DNA from: an uncultured Eubacteriales bacterium
GTDB lineage: Bacteria > Bacillota > Clostridia > Oscillospirales > Oscillospiraceae
Assembly: GCA_905202605.1 (NCBI GenBank)
Contig: CAJKSU010000027.1
Location: 1 to 20,104 of the forward strand
DNA length: 20,104 nt
Reading direction: 5' to 3'
The notes under the pieces were generated by a model. It had not been told where the DNA came from, did not search any database, and saw only the letters and a program-made list of their open reading frames with translations. The translations under genes and the position numbers were made by a program. Below are positions 1-7,669 of this stretch, piece by piece. The first letter of the stretch is position 1. Each line of letters begins with the position of its first letter.

Positions 1-435
1 ATCCTTTTTCCAAACGTAAATCACGTTGGAGACGATTTTTCCCTCTGCCTCCTTGGCACGGCGGCAGACAAAGCAGCTTTCGACCTGAGCACTGATCTGC
101 GGGGCAGGGGAGTCACCGTCATATTTTCTGAGCTTGCCCAAACGTCCGGGCTTTTGACCGGATTCCTCCGGAACCAGCTGCGCAACGCTGTCTAAATGAC
201 TCTCCAGCATTAGCGCCAGACTCAGGCGGTTTCCCATGCCCAGCATACGATGAAAATGACGCCGGCAAAACCCCAGCTGATTGGTCACAATCCGTACATC
301 CGGCTCCATCATGGCGGCACCCATGATATAGCTGAGGCTTTGCTCCTCCAGCTGATGGCGAAGCCGACAGAGGGGACAGCCCTCTTTGACATCAAAGGCC
401 TCATTGATTGGAATGGTATATAGCTGTTCTGCCAT
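1..435 (-). CDS. DUF6062-family Cys-rich protein, N-terminal part (runs off the window)
   Basis: Reading the minus strand from the ATG at 433-435 gives 145 codons with no stop before the window edge, so the C-terminus is missing. It begins MAEQLYTIPINEAFDVKEGC and has a CPLC motif near residues 20-23, a C-R-R-H-F-H segment near residue 57, and a second C-x2-C (CFVCRR) near residue 123. Paired CxxC motifs with a CRxH element suit the uncharacterised DUF6062 family of Clostridia, probably metal-binding or redox-active, though the function is not known. The start is supported by a purine-rich GGCGGAG just upstream. The gene is divergent from the thioesterase gene across a 163-bp gap. The family assignment is from memory of the motif pattern; the reading frame itself is secure. 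Confidence 0.72.
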   Translation of the reverse strand, partial: MAEQLYTIPINEAFDVKEGCPLCRLRHQLEEQSLSYIMGAAMMEPDVRIVTNQLGFCRRHFHRMLGMGNRLSLALMLESHLDSVAQLVPEESGQKPGRLGKLRKYDGDSPAPQISAQVESCFVCRRAKEAEGKIVSNVIYVWKKD

Positions 436-475
436 GATTCTCCGCCTTTCCGGGGAGGGGCGAAATCCCTCCGCC

Positions 476-504
476 TTGATTATTGAGATAAAACTGTGTA
501 TAAT
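476..504 (+). promoter_or_regulatory. Sigma-70-type promoter for the acyl-ACP thioesterase gene
   Basis: TTGATT (476-481) and TATAAT (499-504) are separated by 17 bp, giving a near-consensus promoter whose transcript would start near 511, about 90 nt before the gene. The leader contains a small GCTGC/GCAGC hairpin (518-535). A second inverted repeat, GGAGGG/CCCTCC (454-459 and 467-472), lies in the leader of the divergent minus-strand gene. Confidence 0.6.
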
Positions 505-598
505 AAATATGATATGAGCTGCTACCTGCGGCAGCGTCCCTTTAGTATACAGGAAAAACGGAAAAATTACCAGTCTAAGATTGAATGAGGCAAGACAT

Positions 599-1336
599 AT
601 GAACGAGATTTATACAAGAATCATAGAGATCGGCACGGCGGCGGTGGATCTCTACGACAACATTCGTCCCTCTGCGATGCTCCAGCTGCTTCAGGAGATG
701 GGGACGGATCACGCGGCGATCCTGCACATGGATCGGGACTATCTGGTAGAGGAATATCACGCCTGCTGGATTTTGGCGCGAGTCTGGTATCAGGTGACTC
801 GTCCGCTCCACGCCGGGGAACAGCTGACCATTAAGACCTGGCACCGGGGAGCGTCCAGCCTGATTGTCTACCGGGACTATGACATGTATGTGGGAAATGA
901 GCAGGTTGGTCAGGCAGTTGCAGCGTGGGTGGTAGCTGACACCGACAGCAGGAAGATGCTCCGTCCCAGCTCTATTGAGAATATCGCGGTGTCCAAGCCG
1001 CCAGAGCAGGTCAAGGAGCGGCAGCTGCGGCTGATCCGCTGCCCCAAGGAGAAAAAACACATCTATGATCGGACGGTGCGCTATTCCGATCTGGACGTCA
1101 ACGGTCATATGAATAACACCAAATATGCGGACGTTCTGATGGACGCACTCACGGCGCAGGAGCTGGAGGGGCGGTTTGTTTCCGAGCTGCAGCTGAACTA
1201 TTCTCAGGAGTGCAAGGCGGGAGAGACTATGGAGGTTTGCCGGGTTCTGGCGGAAAGCAGTTGTTATATTGACGGATGCAGCGACGATGGGAAACGCCGC
1301 TTTGAGGCAACTATACAATTTCAGCCCTATCATTGA
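599..1336 (+). CDS. Acyl-ACP thioesterase (FatA/FatB-type, double hotdog)
   Basis: This enzyme hydrolyses acyl-acyl carrier protein to free fatty acid in the cytoplasm, ending or diverting fatty-acid synthesis. The ~245-residue product has the two-hotdog layout of bacterial members of the FatA/FatB family. The first hotdog carries the long helix with LLQEMGTDHAA and then WILARVWYQVTRP; the second begins at about residue 160 with RYSDLDVNGHMNNTKYADVL, the family's Asp/Asn-His signature containing the catalytic N-x-H element. The ATG at 599 is preferred to the in-frame TTG at 581 because TGAGG (586-590) lies 8 nt upstream of it. It has its own promoter and no convincing terminator before guaB. 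The family call is firm; chain-length preference cannot be read. Confidence 0.88.
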   Translation: MNEIYTRIIEIGTAAVDLYDNIRPSAMLQLLQEMGTDHAAILHMDRDYLVEEYHACWILARVWYQVTRPLHAGEQLTIKTWHRGASSLIVYRDYDMYVGNEQVGQAVAAWVVADTDSRKMLRPSSIENIAVSKPPEQVKERQLRLIRCPKEKKHIYDRTVRYSDLDVNGHMNNTKYADVLMDALTAQELEGRFVSELQLNYSQECKAGETMEVCRVLAESSCYIDGCSDDGKRRFEATIQFQPYH

Positions 1337-1343
1337 ATTATCC

Positions 1344-1372
1344 TTGACGAAAAGGCGCAAAATGAGTAGAAT
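1344..1372 (+). promoter_or_regulatory. Strong sigma-70-type promoter for guaB
   Basis: TTGACG (1344-1349) and TAGAAT (1367-1372) with a 17-bp spacer each match consensus at five of six positions. The predicted leader is only about 30 nt, too short for a guanine riboswitch, so control by a classical purine riboswitch is unlikely here. A good Shine-Dalgarno (AAAGGAGAGG, 1396-1405) precedes the start. Confidence 0.72.
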
Positions 1373-1410
1373 ATCATAATAAATCTACGGAAAACAAAGG
1401 AGAGGTTTGC

Positions 1411-2886
1411 ATGATGGTAAATGACAATCCGGCGCAGAAGTTCTACAAGGAAGGTCTAACCTTCGACGACGTTCTGCTGATCCCTGCAGCCAGCGACGTG
1501 GTACCCCGCCAGATTTCTCTTGGCACACAGCTTACAAAGAAAATTCACCTGAATATTCCCCTGCTATCCTCTGCAATGGATACTGTTACCGAGTATAGGA
1601 TGGCTATTGCTATGGCAAGAGAGGGCGGTATCGGTATCATCCACAAGAACATGTCCATTGAGCAGCAGATCGAACAGGTGGACATGGTAAAGCGTTCTGA
1701 GAATGGCGTCATTACCAACCCCTTCTATCTTGCCCCTGAGAACACGCTTCAGGATGCAGACAACCTCATGGGGAAATATAAGATCTCCGGTGTTCCCATC
1801 TGCGTGGAGGACCGGAAGCTGGTTGGCATCATCACCAACCGCGACATGAAGTTTGAAACCGATCTCAGCCGTCCCATTTCTGAGGTTATGACCCATGAGA
1901 ATCTGGTGACCGCTCCGGAGGGCATCACTCTGGAGGACGCCAAGGAGATTCTGCGGCGTAATAAGATTGAGAAGCTTCCCATTGTAGATGCTGAGTTCCG
2001 GCTCAAGGGTCTGATTACCATCAAGGATATTGAGAAGGCAGATAAGTATCCCAACTCTGCCCGTGACGAGTCCGGACGGCTTCTCTGCGGTGCTGCCATC
2101 GGCGTGACTGCTGATGTGGTGCAGCGTGCGGGAGGCCTTCTGGAGGCCGGAGCGGATGTGCTGGCACTGGACAGCGCACATGGCCATTCCAAGAATATTC
2201 TGGAGTGTGTACACAATATCAAAAAGCAGTTTCCCAATGCACAGCTGATTGCTGGCAATGTGGCAACCTATGAGGGTACGAAGGCGCTCATTGAAGCTGG
2301 TGCAGACTGTGTAAAGGTTGGCATTGGCCCCGGCTCTATCTGCACCACCCGTGTGGTAGCCGGTATTGGTGTACCGCAGATCACCGCCATTTATGACGCT
2401 GCCTGCGCAGCAAAGCAGTTTGGCGTACCGATTATCGCCGACGGTGGCATCAAGTATTCCGGTGATATCGTAAAGGCACTGGCAGCAGGCGCATCCACTG
2501 TTATGATGGGCTCCATGCTGGCGGGCTGCGAGGAAAGCCCCGGAGAGACGGAGATCTATCAGGGACGCCAGTTCAAGGTATACCGCGGAATGGGCTCTCT
2601 GGCAGCCATGGCGCAGGGATCCAAGGATCGGTATTTCCAGGAGGGCAATTCCAAGCTGGTGCCTGAGGGCGTTGAAGGCCGCGTTCCCTATAAGGGAAGC
2701 CTGTCTGATACCGTATATCAGCTGCTGGGCGGCATCCGCTCCGGTATGGGCTACTGCGGCTGTCCCACCATCGGGGAGCTTCAGGCCAGAGGCCAGTTTG
2801 TACGGATCACCAGCGCTGGTCTGATTGAGAGCCATCCTCATGACATTACCATCACCAAGGAAGCGCCGAACTATTCCAGAGGCTAA
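1411..2886 (+). CDS. guaB: Inosine-5'-monophosphate dehydrogenase
   Basis: IMPDH oxidises IMP to XMP with NAD+, the committed step to guanine nucleotides. The 491-residue product has normal bacterial length. Visible features: N-terminal TIM-barrel start GLTFDDVLLIPA; a paired CBS insert at about residues 95-215 (GVPICVEDRKLVGIITNRD, KLPIVDAEFRLKGLITIKD); the catalytic loop GPGSICTTR with nucleophile Cys311; GGIKYSGD and the RGMGSLAAM IMP-binding region; the Arg407-Tyr408 pair of the mobile flap (DRYFQ) that activates water; and the EGVEGRVPYKG segment. The start could be either of two adjacent ATGs (1411, 1414); the spacing from the ribosome site suits both. A strong dedicated promoter precedes it and a large hairpin follows. 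Nothing is missing or odd. Confidence 0.98.
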   Translation: MMVNDNPAQKFYKEGLTFDDVLLIPAASDVVPRQISLGTQLTKKIHLNIPLLSSAMDTVTEYRMAIAMAREGGIGIIHKNMSIEQQIEQVDMVKRSENGVITNPFYLAPENTLQDADNLMGKYKISGVPICVEDRKLVGIITNRDMKFETDLSRPISEVMTHENLVTAPEGITLEDAKEILRRNKIEKLPIVDAEFRLKGLITIKDIEKADKYPNSARDESGRLLCGAAIGVTADVVQRAGGLLEAGADVLALDSAHGHSKNILECVHNIKKQFPNAQLIAGNVATYEGTKALIEAGADCVKVGIGPGSICTTRVVAGIGVPQITAIYDAACAAKQFGVPIIADGGIKYSGDIVKALAAGASTVMMGSMLAGCEESPGETEIYQGRQFKVYRGMGSLAAMAQGSKDRYFQEGNSKLVPEGVEGRVPYKGSLSDTVYQLLGGIRSGMGYCGCPTIGELQARGQFVRITSAGLIESHPHDITITKEAPNYSRG

Positions 2887-2917
2887 GGCTGCATTCTGCT
2901 TCTAGTAGTTTATAGAT

Positions 2918-3010
2918 AGGCCGTCATTGCGGGGAAGGGGAGAAATTGCGGCGGTGCATTCTGCGGGATGCACTGCTGCACCGGACGTCCTCACGCAGTG
3001 ACGGCCTTTT
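2918..3010 (+). terminator. Large branched hairpin after guaB: terminator or attenuator ahead of the ABC-F gene
   Basis: A 14-bp stem with one G-U pair joins 2918-2931 and 2994-3007, followed by TTTT (3007-3010). Inside lies a perfect 7-bp stem (CGGTGCA 2952-2958 with TGCACCG 2977-2983), and an alternative 6-bp GTGCAT/ATGCAC pairing (2954-2959 with 2968-2973). The loop is far longer than in ordinary intrinsic terminators and the T-tract is short. The element ends 23 nt before the ABC-F start. It may end guaB transcripts, attenuate readthrough into the ABC-F gene, or be a small structured element. Confidence 0.5.
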
Positions 3011-3032
3011 CGACGGATAGGATAAGAAAATT

Positions 3033-4931
3033 ATGGTAGACATTTTTGTAAAAGATCTGGTGAAATCCTTTGAGGTAGGGAAGAACCTGCTGGACGGCCT
3101 GAGTTTTGAGGTGCAGCAGGGGGAACGGGTCGGCTTACTGGGGAAAAACGGCGCGGGGAAGACCACGGTGTTCCGAATTCTCACCGGGGAGATCGACTAT
3201 GACGAAGGCACTGTGGAGATCGCACAGGGCAAAAAGGTGGGGCTGATTTCTCAGATTCCCCGCTATCCTCAGGGCTACACTGTGGAGGATGTGCTGCGCT
3301 GCGCATTTCTGGAGCTGCGGAATATCCAGAAGAAAATGCAGCTGCTGGAGCAGCAGATGTCCGAGCAGGTGACAGATGCCATGCTCAGGGAGTATGACCG
3401 GCTGGGTGAACGCTATCAGTCCGGCGGCGGCTATGAGATGGATGTCAGCGTGGATAAAATCTGCAACGGTCTGGGCATTCCAAAGGAAATGCGCACGCAG
3501 GAATTCTCCATGCTCTCCGGCGGTGAGAAAACACGGGTCAATCTGGCGCGGCTGCTGCTGGAGGAGACGGATATCCTGCTGCTGGACGAGCCGACCAACC
3601 ATCTTGACATGAAAAGCGTGGAATGGCTGGAGGAGTACCTGCTGAAATTCAAGGGGACGGTGCTGACCATTTCCCATGACCGCTATTTTCTGGATCAGGT
3701 GGTGGAGCGGATCGTAGAGCTGCGGGGCGGACAGGCCGAGAACTACAGCGGCAACTATTCCTTCTATGTGGAGGAAAAGGAGGCGCGGTTTGAGCTTCAG
3801 CTCAAGCAGTACGAGCAGGAGCAGGCCAAGGTGGCACAGCTTTCCTACACCATGGAGCGAATGAAGGGCTGGGGCATCAACAACCGAACCCTGTACCGCC
3901 GTGCCATGAGCATCCAGAGCCGCATTGACCGTATCCAGAAAACCGAGCGGCCCACCAGAGAAAAGACCATGCAGGCCTCCTTTGGACAGCGGGAGTTCCA
4001 CGGAGACGAGGTCATGGTGCTGCGGGATCTCTCTATGGGCTTTGAAAATCGGACGCTGTTTTCTGATGTGAACCTTCTGGTGCAGGGCGGCGACCGTATT
4101 GCGCTGTTGGGAGACAACGGAACGGGCAAGTCCACGTTTTTAAAGCTCCTGATGAAGGAGGAGAAGCCCACCGGCGGAAAGATCAAGTTCGGCCCTTCGG
4201 TGAAAATGGCATATCTCCCGCAGATCATCCATTTTGCCCATCCGGAGCGCTCCATTCTCGATACGATGATCTATGAAAAGAATTACTCCACCCAGACCGC
4301 CAGAAACCGTCTGGGCGCATTCCTGTTTTCCGGGGAAGATGTATTCAAGCCTGTTGCCGCCCTGTCAGGCGGCGAGCAGAGCCGTCTGAGACTGTGTATG
4401 CTCATGGATGAGGAAATCAATCTGCTGATCCTTGATGAGCCGACCAACCATCTGGATATAGCCTCCCGCGAATGGATCGAAAACGCTGTGGCGGGCTTTC
4501 AGGGGACGCTGCTGTTTGTGTCTCATGACCGGTATTTCATCGACCAGTTTGCCACCCGCGTATGGGAACTGGAGGACGGACATATCTCTGACTTCCACGG
4601 GAACTACCGGCAGTTCAAGGCCATGAAGCAGCGGCAGACCGCCATGCAGCCCCAGCAGACGAAGGCGCCCAAGGAGAAAAAGGAGCGCACCTACACCGAG
4701 GAAGCGGTGCAGAAGAAGAACACCAAGCAGCTGGAAAAGAAAATTGCCAAGCTGGAACGGGAGATTGAAAAGCAGGAGCTGCTGCTGGAGGAGCTGGAGA
4801 CGAAGATTCAAGAAGCGTCCTCGGATTATGCCAGACTTCAGGAACTGCTGAAGGAGCAGACCAAGGCTCAGATAACACTGGAGGAAATGTACGCTCAGTG
4901 GGAACAGCTTTCCGGAGATTTGGAGGCGTAA
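3033..4931 (+). CDS. ABC-F family ATPase (Uup/YdiF-like, ribosome-associated)
   Basis: ABC-F proteins are soluble twin-ATPase factors that act in the ribosomal E site to rescue or adjust stalled translation; some give antibiotic resistance. The 632-residue product has two complete ABC domains: Walker A GKNGAGKT (about 37-44), signature LSGGEKTR and Walker B LLLDEPTNHLD (about 183-193); then GDNGTGKS (about 359-366), LSGGEQSR and LILDEPTNHLD. No membrane segments are present. The charged inter-domain linker (about 235-305, with RRAMSIQSRIDRIQ) is the P-site tRNA-interaction motif, and a Lys/Glu-rich coiled coil fills the last ~85 residues, as in Uup/YdiF rather than EttA. The ribosome binding site is weak (ATAGGATAAG). 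It is the first gene of a tight unit with ydcF-like and GNAT genes. Resistance and housekeeping roles cannot be told apart. Confidence 0.93.
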   Translation: MVDIFVKDLVKSFEVGKNLLDGLSFEVQQGERVGLLGKNGAGKTTVFRILTGEIDYDEGTVEIAQGKKVGLISQIPRYPQGYTVEDVLRCAFLELRNIQKKMQLLEQQMSEQVTDAMLREYDRLGERYQSGGGYEMDVSVDKICNGLGIPKEMRTQEFSMLSGGEKTRVNLARLLLEETDILLLDEPTNHLDMKSVEWLEEYLLKFKGTVLTISHDRYFLDQVVERIVELRGGQAENYSGNYSFYVEEKEARFELQLKQYEQEQAKVAQLSYTMERMKGWGINNRTLYRRAMSIQSRIDRIQKTERPTREKTMQASFGQREFHGDEVMVLRDLSMGFENRTLFSDVNLLVQGGDRIALLGDNGTGKSTFLKLLMKEEKPTGGKIKFGPSVKMAYLPQIIHFAHPERSILDTMIYEKNYSTQTARNRLGAFLFSGEDVFKPVAALSGGEQSRLRLCMLMDEEINLLILDEPTNHLDIASREWIENAVAGFQGTLLFVSHDRYFIDQFATRVWELEDGHISDFHGNYRQFKAMKQRQTAMQPQQTKAPKEKKERTYTEEAVQKKNTKQLEKKIAKLEREIEKQELLLEELETKIQEASSDYARLQELLKEQTKAQITLEEMYAQWEQLSGDLEA

Positions 4932-4932
4932 T

Positions 4933-5682
4933 ATGAAAAAGCTATGGATATTTGCAGCGATATTTTTGGCTGTGGGCGCGGCAATGCTGTTTTTGCCCCT
5001 TCATATGCAGCCCACCGGCGTGGTGCTGCTGGGACTGGGGCTGGTTATGGGGAGCTCTGCGGCATTGTGGCTTCATCCCAGCAAGAAAAAGCAGACGGCA
5101 ATTCAGATTTTGGCGGTAACAGCGTCAGCGGGAGTAGTGATTTTAATGGCTGCCATGGGGATTATTACCGCCAGCGGCGAAACCAATTGGAAACAGGCGG
5201 AGAAGGCGGACTATGCCATTGTGCTGGGGGCTGCGGTGCAGGATAACGGCACAGCCTCCCGGATCATGCGGAACCGTCTGGCCGCTGCTATGGAGTTCAT
5301 GGAGAAGAACCCTCAGGCCAAGGTCATCCTGTCCGGCGGGCAGGGGGGAGACGAGCCGGAGACGGAAGCAAAGTGCATGTACGATACGCTGGTTTCCATG
5401 GGGGCGGATCCGAAGCGGCTGATCCTGGAGGATCAGAGCCATACCACACGTGAAAATCTGATGAACAGCATGGAGATCATCCGGCAGAGCGGCGGCACGA
5501 AGCACGAGATCGCGCTGATTACCAGCGAATTTCACCAGCGCCGGGCGGCTTACATCGCCGATTCTCTGGACATCGAGACCTGCGCAGTGTCGGCACATAC
5601 GGATCGGTGGTTCTATCGAGTTAACTATACGTTACGGGAAGTATTTGCCTTTGTAAAGGCCGCATTTCAAAGTGGGAGCTAA
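4933..5682 (+). CDS. YdcF/SanA/ElyC-like (DUF218) membrane-anchored protein
   Basis: The 249-residue product has two or three hydrophobic N-terminal helices (roughly residues 3-22, 27-47 and 55-77) and then an extracytoplasmic DUF218 domain. The family's Rossmann-like core is visible: ADYAIVLGAAVQDNGTASRI, KVILSGGQGGDEPETEA, the acidic EDQSHTTRENLMNS and the late ITSEFHQRRAAYIA segment. DUF218 proteins are linked to envelope and peptidoglycan-precursor homeostasis (ElyC, SanA), but no reaction is proven for this subtype. The ATG starts one base after the ABC-F stop, with GGAGG overlapping the end of that gene, so the two are translationally linked. Confidence in family is high and in role low. 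Confidence 0.9.
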   Translation: MKKLWIFAAIFLAVGAAMLFLPLHMQPTGVVLLGLGLVMGSSAALWLHPSKKKQTAIQILAVTASAGVVILMAAMGIITASGETNWKQAEKADYAIVLGAAVQDNGTASRIMRNRLAAAMEFMEKNPQAKVILSGGQGGDEPETEAKCMYDTLVSMGADPKRLILEDQSHTTRENLMNSMEIIRQSGGTKHEIALITSEFHQRRAAYIADSLDIETCAVSAHTDRWFYRVNYTLREVFAFVKAAFQSGS

Positions 5683-5693
5683 GGAGCGGAGTC

Positions 5694-6218
5694 ATGGAAA
5701 TTCGGAAGGCAACGAAGGCGGATCTGGACGCCGTGGAAAACAGCTATCGGGAGTTGTTGGAAAACATCAAGCCGGAGGAGAACTATTCCGGCTGGGTGCT
5801 GGACGTGTACCCCAACCGCCAGTGGGCGGAAGAAAACCTTGACAATCTCTGGGTGCTGATGGAGGGGGAGACGCTGGGGGCCAGCATGATCCTCAACCAT
5901 ACGCAGGCGGAGGATTACAAGAGCGTTCCGTGGGAAATTCCTGCGGAGCCGGATAAAGTCAGCGTGATCCATACCCTCTGCGTTCCGCCTAGTCAGGCGG
6001 GACGTGGATTCGGGCGGAAAATGGTTCACTTCGGGATTGAGGAATCCCGTCGGCAGGGCATGACCGCCATGCGTCTGGACACCGCAAAGGGCAATCTGCC
6101 TGCCACGGCGCTGTATACCGGCTGCGGCTTTGCGATTCGGGGCGTGCGGCAGGTGCTTCATCAGGGTGTAATCCCCGAAGAGCTGATTTTCTTTGAACTG
6201 GGGCTTTCAAATTCCTGA
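5694..6218 (+). CDS. GNAT-family N-acetyltransferase
   Basis: This is a 174-residue single-domain GNAT enzyme, transferring an acetyl group from acetyl-CoA to an unknown amine. The opening MEIRKATKADLDAVENSY is the usual first strand and helix. The acetyl-CoA pyrophosphate loop is VPPSQAGRGFGRKMVHFG (Q/R-x-x-G-x-G/A form, about residues 99-116), and LDTAKGNLPATALYTGCGF is the usual motif-B helix and strand leading to the last strands. An AAGGAG site overlaps the ydcF-like stop region and the gene follows after 11 nt, so it is the third gene of the unit starting at 3033. The substrate cannot be predicted. Confidence 0.9.
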   Translation: MEIRKATKADLDAVENSYRELLENIKPEENYSGWVLDVYPNRQWAEENLDNLWVLMEGETLGASMILNHTQAEDYKSVPWEIPAEPDKVSVIHTLCVPPSQAGRGFGRKMVHFGIEESRRQGMTAMRLDTAKGNLPATALYTGCGFAIRGVRQVLHQGVIPEELIFFELGLSNS

Positions 6219-6233
6219 AAAATAGGGTACAAT
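6205..6233 (+). promoter_or_regulatory. Probable promoter of the mrp gene, with a leader hairpin downstream
   Basis: TACAAT (6228-6233) is preceded at 17 bp by TTTCAA (6205-6210), which overlaps the end of the GNAT coding region. The 5' leader holds a compact hairpin at 6249-6269: CTGC, a bulged T, GCCG, loop AATT, CGGC, GCAG. There is no T-run after it, so it is not a terminator. Confidence 0.45.
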
Positions 6234-6305
6234 ACTGATATAAATACTCTGCTGCCGAATTCGGCGCAGAATTTCAGCTTGAAAAGCTTAGGAAGGATGA
6301 ATGAT

Positions 6306-7133
6306 ATGAGCGAGAATTGCGGCGGACAGTGTTCCTCCTGCGGTGAAAGCGGCTGCGCCAGCCGTCAGGCGGAGAGCCTGCTGGCTCAGGCAAATCCCCT
6401 GTCCAGCGTGAAAAAGGTCATTGGCATCGTCAGCGGGAAAGGCGGCGTGGGCAAATCCACCGTTACCTCCATGCTGGCGGTAGAATTAAATCGCCGGGGC
6501 AAGCATACCGCAGTGATGGATGCGGATATTACCGGTCCCTCCATTCCCACGGCGTTCAATATTCACGGACGGCCCAACGGCTGCGAGGAGGGACTGATCC
6601 CTCTGCGCAGTGAAACCGGCATCGACGTGATGAGCGTAAACCTGCTTCTGGAGAACGAAACGGATCCTGTGATCTGGCGCGGCCCTGTGCTGGCGGGCGT
6701 GGTGAAGCAGTTCTGGACGGATGTCATTTGGAAAGACGTGGACTATCTGTTTGTGGATATGCCTCCCGGAACCGGCGACGTGCCGCTGACGGTGTTCCAG
6801 AGCCTGCCCATTGACGGGATCATTGTGGTCACGTCTCCTCAGGATCTGGTGAGCATGATCGTCACCAAGGCCGTGAAAATGGCGGAGATGATGAACATTC
6901 CTGTGCTGGGCCTGGTGGAGAACTACAGCTATCTCACCTGCCCGGACTGCGGAAAGCAGATCGAGGTGTTCGGAAAGAGCAAGATCGACAGCGTAGCCAA
7001 AGAGCTGAGGCTGCCGGTGCTGTGCAAGCTGCCCATTGATCCGCTGGTGGCGCAGGCCATGGATGAAGGTCTGCTGGAGCATGCAAAGGTAGACGCCATT
7101 GCCCCTGCGGTGGATGCACTGGAAAAACTGTAA
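6306..7133 (+). CDS. mrp: Mrp/NBP35-family P-loop ATPase, Fe-S cluster carrier
   Basis: Mrp/ApbC/NBP35 proteins bind and deliver [4Fe-4S] clusters to apo-enzymes in the cytosol. The ~275-residue product has the deviant Walker A GKGGVGKST (residues 44-52), a switch I Asp in VMDADITGPS, FVDMPPGTGDVPL, and the dimer-interface CPDC (Cys212 and Cys215) that bridges the cluster. It also has a Cys-rich N-terminal tail, Cys5, 9, 12 and 17, reminiscent of the extra N-terminal cluster of eukaryotic NBP35 and common in clostridial members. The ATG at 6306 is chosen over TTG 6279 and ATG 6297 because AGGAAGG (6290-6296) lies 9 nt upstream. It is flanked by its own promoter and a strong terminator, so it is probably monocistronic. 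Likely clients in this window are the Fe-S flavoenzyme and the ferredoxin-nitroreductase. Confidence 0.94.
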   Translation: MSENCGGQCSSCGESGCASRQAESLLAQANPLSSVKKVIGIVSGKGGVGKSTVTSMLAVELNRRGKHTAVMDADITGPSIPTAFNIHGRPNGCEEGLIPLRSETGIDVMSVNLLLENETDPVIWRGPVLAGVVKQFWTDVIWKDVDYLFVDMPPGTGDVPLTVFQSLPIDGIIVVTSPQDLVSMIVTKAVKMAEMMNIPVLGLVENYSYLTCPDCGKQIEVFGKSKIDSVAKELRLPVLCKLPIDPLVAQAMDEGLLEHAKVDAIAPAVDALEKL

Positions 7134-7138
7134 ACAGG

Positions 7139-7173
7139 ACAAGGCGTATCGCAGCGGGATACGCCTTGTTTTT
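7139..7173 (+). terminator. Intrinsic terminator of mrp
   Basis: A perfect 12-bp stem (ACAAGGCGTATC 7139-7150 with 7158-7169), a 7-nt loop, then a run of five T (7169-7173), six bases after the mrp stop codon. Confidence 0.9.
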
Positions 7174-7236
7174 CCACCCAAGGCAGGAATATCATTCCGC
7201 GTTTTGGGCAAAGCTAGCTTGGAAAGAGGGAAGACC

Positions 7237-7548
7237 ATGACAAAATTAGAGACGGAATTCACGGCGGAGCTGCTTCGAGTGCTTGCAGAAGCGGAAGCGG
7301 TGACCGGCATCGGGGAGCCGCGGCTCCGGCAGCAGGCGGAAAAGCTGGGCGGCGCAAAAGCTGTGCAGCAGCTGCTCTCCCGTGGGCAGCAGACCCGCCA
7401 GTTTGAGAAGCTAAAGGAGAAGAAGCGGCTGGAGCTGACCCCGGAAGCACTGGTGTCTAAGGGAAAATACGCCCAGCTGTTTACGGATGAGGAGGTTAAT
7501 CTCTGCCTGCAAACCCTGCTGGACGCTGGAATGTACAATCTGGGGTAA
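7237..7548 (+). CDS. Small uncharacterised protein (103 aa)
   Basis: ATG 7237 is preceded by GGAAAGAGGG (7221-7230). The frame stays open further upstream, but that part crosses the mrp terminator, so the short form is chosen. The product is highly charged and helical: an N-terminal amphipathic helix (TKLETEFTAELLRVLAEAEA), a Gly-Gly turn, then a Lys/Arg-rich helix, and the tail LTPEALVSKGKYAQLFTDEE. That tail (LT-x-EALV ... K/F ... LF-T-E/D-E) resembles a short C-terminal module seen in many uncharacterised Firmicute proteins, so this is likely a true protein, but no function can be assigned. There are no membrane segments and no cysteines except one near the C-terminus. Confidence 0.68.
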   Translation: MTKLETEFTAELLRVLAEAEAVTGIGEPRLRQQAEKLGGAKAVQQLLSRGQQTRQFEKLKEKKRLELTPEALVSKGKYAQLFTDEEVNLCLQTLLDAGMYNLG

Positions 7549-7589
7549 CGGTTCGACAAAATAATTTCAAGTAATGTTCAAATAACGTT

Positions 7590-7617
7590 TTGAGTCTGTC
7601 TATATTTTGGACATAAT
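7590..7617 (+). promoter_or_regulatory. Probable promoter of the htrA-like gene
   Basis: TTGAGT (7590-7595), a 16-bp spacer and CATAAT (7612-7617) lie in a clearly AT-rich stretch. The AAAAGGAG site at 7653-7660 is 9 nt before the ATG at 7670. Confidence 0.5.
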
Positions 7618-7669
7618 TTCAAATTATCATATGGTCGTAAACAAAAAGAAGCAAAAGGAGCGTACCATC

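Noticed and set aside
581..598. Upstream TTG start for the acyl-ACP thioesterase
   Set aside because: The ATG at 599 has a Shine-Dalgarno at 8 nt; the TTG has none, and the purines of that site would lie inside the coding region.
6279..6305. TTG 6279 or ATG 6297 as start of mrp
   Set aside because: AGGAAGG at 6290-6296 is correctly spaced only for ATG 6306, and the protein then begins with the usual Cys-rich tail.
7099..7236. Longer version of the small uncharacterised protein
   Set aside because: The extension overlaps the mrp gene end and runs through its terminator hairpin; the ATG at 7237 has its own ribosome site.
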